Source of the DNA: Archegozetes longisetosus
Lineage: Eukaryota; Arthropoda; Arachnida; Sarcoptiformes; Trhypochthoniidae
Reading direction: 5' to 3'
Assembly (NCBI GenBank): GCA_018873245.2
Contig: JAEMBT020000006.1
Location: 13,238,387-13,302,386 of the forward strand
DNA: 64,000 nt
In this document: piece by piece, positions 59,435 to 64,000 of the stretch
How the letters are laid out: each line of letters opens with the position of its first letter
Numbering within the stretch: position 1 is the first letter of the stretch
Notes under the pieces: model-generated
Database searches by the model: none
Told to the model about the DNA's origin: nothing
Seen by the model: the letters and a program-made list of their open reading frames with translations, nothing else
Program-made: the position numbers and the translations under genes

Positions 59435-62354
59435 TTATTCTATTTGTCTTTTAATGAACTTAATTTTAATTTGATCAGAAGGTGTTAGTACGAAATCCAG
59501 ACATGGCTTCACATCTGTCACTCGACCAAATGATTGGATCCTATAGTTTCTCAATAATCTACACAGAAGTGCTTTTTGTTGGAGAAGTCCGTAATTTTTT
59601 GCGATACACATTCTCGAACCAGCACTAAATGGTATGAAAGCAAACGGATGTCTATCCTTACAGTTTTCCGGTAAAAATCTTTCGGGTTTGAAGCTCTCTG
59701 GTTCTGGAAAGTAATTCGGATTTCGATGAATGTGGTAAATAAAAATATAAATTTGCGTTCCTTTGGGTATTGTATAATTTCCAATTTTGATATTATTAGT
59801 GGCTTTACGACCAATTAATGGTCCAGAAGGGTATAAACGAAGCGATTCTTTGATCACACAATCCATAAATTTGAGTCGCTTCAAGTTAGCTATAGATAAG
59901 TCTTCGTTTTCGTGATCTAAACAATCATAAAGTGAGTCAATTTCTTCGATCAACTTTTGCTGTACTTGTTCGTGATGTCCGATTAGATACAGTGTCCACG
60001 ATATTGAACTTGTCGATGTGTCGTGACCTGAATCGAGATATCAGGTTAGATCTTCAGATTAGGTCTTATTTATTTAATAAAAACTAATCAAATTTTAGTA
60101 ATGAAAAATGAGGACTAAAGTCTATTAGTAAATATTAAAATCTGCGTATCAATTGATAGAAATAATTATTTTATATTTGAAGCTCGTATTGTCTGCAAAA
60201 TCAATAGTTATAAAATACTCAGTCGCAGAAGTTCCCATTAAGTGGTCGAAAGAAAGTTGTTTAAAAGTAAATAATTTGGTCATAGTATTTATAATAATTA
60301 TACTGATCATAAGAAAAATATTGGCAATCATTAATTTTGTTATAGACAAAAGCTAGACTTAATTAGAATAATTACATGAATTAAATTAGAATTTATGATC
60401 CAAACCTGCAATCATAAAAGTATTGACTTGTGAGCGAACATCACGTAATTTCAAACTTTGCTGATCATCCATATAATGGTTCAATAGTTTGTCCAGAAAT
60501 GGTAGCTCTTTATGATTGTTATTATTCTCGTCAATCGACTTCTTTCGTTCTGATATTATCTTTTTTTTTATTAAGAAAAAAATTATATTCAGTTATTTAA
60601 GTAACTTAATAATATTGAGACTTGCATATCTATTAAAACAAATAGTTACTTTATCAGTAAAACTTCTAAACGTTGTGATGTATTGGAGCGCTATTTTACC
60701 AATTTTTGTGCGCTTGAAAATAGGAAAGTACCAGATCCATGGTCTCATCAACACATAGTAGCCGATTTCAAAAAGTTTAGTTATAAGGGTCAGATATTCT
60801 GGTTCTCCAATTATTTGTGAGTTTAGTTTAACCCTCATTAGTGTTTCTATTAAAAAGTTGTAGAAATTTAGCTGTTGGTGGCTTAAGATTCTTGTTTATA
60901 AACACGAGAATAACTAACCTGCAAGTGAGTCCAAAACGAAGAGGGAAATTAAGTCTTTGGTGTTATAGCAAACGCCATCATTTTTAGCAATTAGTTTATC
61001 AATTTTGTACATTAAAATATCGATATTATCTCTTATGATAGGTATATATTTTTCTAACACGTTCAACTTAAATGAAGGATTCAATAGTTTTCTCTGACAT
61101 CTCCATTTCTGACCGTTTCTGCATTAAACAATTATTAAATTCAATCTAAATTGATTCTAAACATATTTGACAGACTCACGAAGTAAATACTCCATTCCCT
61201 ATAACAACTCTGAAAATGTCATAGAAGTGTCCCTTTTCCAATGCATGTCCACTGTTTAAAATAATCTGTTTATCGGGTAAAAAGTTTTGGTTTTTATCAC
61301 TCAAAGTGTTAGATTGTTCGGAAAATGTTTGCCGCGCTTTAAGTTGCAATAACTTTTTAATGATTCACTGTAATTTGATGCAGTTTTTAACGTAATAAAA
61401 TATATTAGAAGTATTGTTTTGCAAGGCGTTGGCTTATTGTTATATTAAGAGCGTCTTAGGGGCTATCGATGTGAGGACTTCGATCTGTTGAATATTGTCA
61501 TTAATAATACGATTTTGGAGCGTAATCAAAGGGACACCTATAATGGCGTTAGCAGACTTTCAGAGGTCTGACAACAAATCATCAACAAGGGCGTAAATTA
61601 TTAATTATTAAGTTTTTTACAAAATCATTTTTATCTTATATGCTTTAGAAATCATTAAAATTTAAAGTACAGCAAAGACTCTCCTAACAATCTAATATAT
61701 GCATTTAAGCAAACTACACTAAAAAACGTTTTAGACTCGAATATTTGACTTTTCACACAACTCAATTAGTGCTCTGGGATTAAATTGGATTAGATTTTTA
61801 CTAACCTGAGCTGTTTCTGATTTTGAAATCAATATAATTGGAAACGTGGGTCCGAACCAGAACCTCGATATTCCTTCGTTACCAAACTTACTGCATAGAT
61901 TTTCGAGCCATCCTATAAATCCTAAATTAATTGTTGATTGTATTAAATAAAAATTTGAATATACTTTTAAAATAGTTAACCATCAAATTGCTGTTTAATT
62001 AGAAATTAAATTCTATAATACTGCATGCTTTGTTCCTTTATAAACTTGATAATTGACAACTCAATTAGAAACAGAAGTTTACTCACTTTCAGATTCAATA
62101 CAATCCTTTGATTTGATCGATAAAATGCTGTCTAAGTTTCCCAATAACGGCAAGCGAACCGGGGGTCCAGGGATTCGGTTGATCAAAATGTAGTTTTCAA
62201 TTTTATTTGCAATAAAACTAGATAAAATTTGAAGCTTTTGTATTAACTGCTTGAGGAGAACTGAGATTAAAATGAAAAGCAAAACTAAATGACCAAACTT
62301 CTTAACATCTGAATAAGAAACTAATGATACGCCTAAAACAATGTCAAAATTCAT
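59435..62354 (-). CDS. Cytochrome P450, CYP4-clan type
   Basis: Seven exons read on the minus strand: 62354-62087, 61921-61806, 61265-61180, 61118-60919, 60846-60650, 60559-60406 and 60027-59435. All introns are GT-AG, phases agree, and the product is 537 aa. Seen in order: an N-terminal membrane helix (about 23-35), proline hinge RIPGPP and LPLLGN, helix C WRCQRK (162-167), ETLM (224-227, the CYP4 ETAMG motif), I helix AGHDTS (340-345), ExxR in KESLR (401-404), PERF (455-458) and the heme loop FSAGSRMCIA with Cys481. It is an ER-anchored monooxygenase using oxygen and NADPH-P450 reductase; CYP4 enzymes often hydroxylate fatty acids or xenobiotics. Oddities are Ser478 for the usual Pro and Ala483 for the usual Gly around the heme Cys. 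Exon 2 could instead start at 61912 (three residues fewer). Confidence 0.9.
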
Positions 62355-63747
62355 TATTGAACTTAATTCGAGTTAAATCCAGAGAATATTCTTTCAATTG
62401 ATTTAAAAATGATTCAACGATTACTTTAAATTTTAGAACAACTGAGTGTTTTATTTATTGAGATGATCAGTAAATTTGAGACTAATTATACCTTTGCTAA
62501 GCAGTCGAACCAATTGCTTAGTTTAAACTTGAAATTGTCTCAATTCATTAACCCTTTTCGATAAATTGCGTTAAGGCAATAATTGATCAATTGCACAACC
62601 GATAATTAATTTGATCAATTTGTTATAATAATGAGAAAGAAAAAAATGAAAGCACGTTAAGAACAGTATTAATGAGTTTATCGATCAATAACTTTGAAAT
62701 TGTGTGTTAAGTCACTTAAATTAAACGATTAACTAAAATTACATTTGCTACCAAATTAATCATTTTAATCTCGAAGTCTCATTGAGTAATTATTATTTTC
62801 TTTCTCATTAATTAAAAAAATTTGGTGCATTTTCGATCATCGATGCTTCTAGAGTTCAATCAACTTGAGACAATAGATGAGAAAAATTCGTGTTGATCGT
62901 TATTAAATTTAAAGCCGTAAATTTGCTTAAATACGTTTTTGCAGTACAGATAATAAATTTACTCACTACTCAAGACCTTGAATTAAATTTGATATAACAG
63001 TAACGTGAATCTCTAAATTTTTTCTTATATAAAGACTTCTAAATAAATTTTATTAGCAACAATGCATGTGTCTCTTAGAGATGTTTACAATAAATGTTAT
63101 AAAAAAAGATCTTACTCAACATAATCAAGCAGTGCTTGTAAAGTTACAGATTACTCAACACAAGTGATTCAAAAAATACCTTAAACCTATAGGTTAGGTC
63201 ATGGGCTTCAAAAGCTGAGTGGGCTGGATTGAAACTGGGGCAGAAATTTAAGAATTCTGTGGGTATAGGTTACGAAACTTTCCTCAATATTCAGACCGGA
63301 GATTGTACGTACAAAGAAAGGCACAAATAATGCAAGCTGAATATAATATTAACGACATAAACAACATATTGTATGAATCTTCCTAATGAAACTCATCAAC
63401 TACAAAAAACGTTGTTATTGTGCAATACGATACCACATAATAAGATTACGCTTTTATTTATTGTGACAGTGACGATTAAGTATGGGCGAGGCGTTCATTC
63501 GATCGGATAAGGTATGAAGCGAAAATAAAAATTTCAATGATTATGGGTAGGTATGGGTGTAATCATTACAATAATTATAATCAGTATAAACTTATGTGTA
63601 ATCAAGTTTTGTCAACCACTATTAAATGACTTGAACTCCTTGTAAACAAAAATAAACATTTTCAGTTTACAGACAAAATTAAAATTTAGCTTTTGGATTA
63701 TTATTTAGCATTTTGAGTAACAAGTATAGAGTTAAACGAATACTTGA
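62355..63747. other. Spacer between P450 and BPHL-like gene
   Basis: No gene seen. The P450 promoter lies in the left part and the 3' region of the hydrolase in the right part. Confidence 0.45.
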
Positions 63748-64000
63748 TTATTCGAGCAAGAAATCAGTTACAACTTTATTAAACTCTTTATTAAATTCTT
63801 GATGAATATTATGTGACCCACGAGAGAAACGATATAGTCTTGCATCAGGTATGTTTTGGACCAAAAAGTTGGGATGTTCCATTGGTAAAGCGTCGAGATC
63901 TCCGTGTAACACAAGTGTAGGACATCGAATACTTCCAACCTCGTTCTTACAAATATCATCCAAATTATTGACATAATGGTCCACGTGCTTATTCCACAGT
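63748..64000 (-). CDS. Valacyclovir hydrolase-like (BPHL) alpha/beta hydrolase, C-terminal part
   Basis: The frame is open from the window edge (first full codon 63999-63997) to the stop at 63750-63748, giving about 83 residues of the C terminus. CPTLVLHGDLDALP carries the strand before the acid residue (Asp in GDLDA), and SRGSHNIHQEF carries the catalytic His; FNKEFNKVVTDFLLE is the typical last helix. The nucleophile Ser lies beyond the window. BPHL-type enzymes are serine hydrolases acting on small amino acid esters or thiolactones. The sequence is strongly like the human BPHL C terminus; an exon boundary upstream cannot be seen. Confidence 0.8.
   Translation of the reverse strand, partial: LWNKHVDHYVNNLDDICKNEVGSIRCPTLVLHGDLDALPMEHPNFLVQNIPDARLYRFSRGSHNIHQEFNKEFNKVVTDFLLE

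Noticed and set aside
60593-60838. Minus-strand frame as a separate small gene
   Set aside because: It is exon 5 of the P450, extended through a GTAACT donor.
46108-64000. GST, P450 and hydrolase genes as a coregulated detoxification cluster
   Set aside because: Strands differ, spacing is large, and no shared regulatory motif was found; the co-location may be chance.

Overview
The window is eukaryotic nuclear DNA. It is strongly AT-rich, and its genes are split by mostly short GT-AG introns (57-210 bp, with a few longer). Delta-type glutathione S-transferases, a CYP4-like cytochrome P450 and a dense mix of DNA transposon relics point to an arthropod. I lean towards a chelicerate, probably a mite, but nothing in the sequence names the species.

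Layout. 1-5.6 kb: transposon remnants (a hAT end and a 0.9 kb inverted-repeat element), then plain AT-rich spacer. 5.67-11.06 kb (+): a complete four-exon ABCA-type full transporter of 1725 residues. 12.8-13.4 kb (+), 18.8-18.0 kb (-) and 42.1-41.6 kb (-): three intronless Spot14/MID1IP1-family genes. 20-41 kb: almost gene-free, with layered mobile elements: piggyBac-like (TTAA), pogo/Tigger-like and Tc1/mariner-like (TA), hAT-like with 8-bp target duplications, a copia-type LTR, a tRNA-like SINE, a broken Myb/SANT (zeste-like) gene and decayed mariner transposases. 46.2-58.7 kb (+): three Delta-like GST genes (220, 220 and 217 aa) with the same three-exon plan. The 9 kb between the first two holds MITEs, a 1 kb foldback and the pseudogene of a probable secreted protein. 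62.4-59.4 kb (-): a seven-exon CYP4-clan P450 of 537 aa, reconstructed here exon by exon. 64.0-63.75 kb (-): the last exon of a valacyclovir-hydrolase-like (BPHL) alpha/beta hydrolase that runs off the window.

How the genes relate. The P450 (phase I), GSTs (phase II), ABCA transporter and BPHL-type esterase could all serve lipid or xenobiotic handling, and the Spot14/MID1IP1 family is known in vertebrates to act on acetyl-CoA carboxylase and lipogenesis. The genes are far apart on both strands, so this is a functional theme and not an operon-like unit.

I did not find a convincing new multi-gene system. The parts most worth a second look are a 67-bp almost perfect hairpin at 33.7 kb, several long foldback structures, a hAT element whose ends are arrays of GACTAA, a MITE carrying repeated copies of a CG-rich palindrome, patchy near-identity between two GST genes, and the three-gene Spot14-like family.
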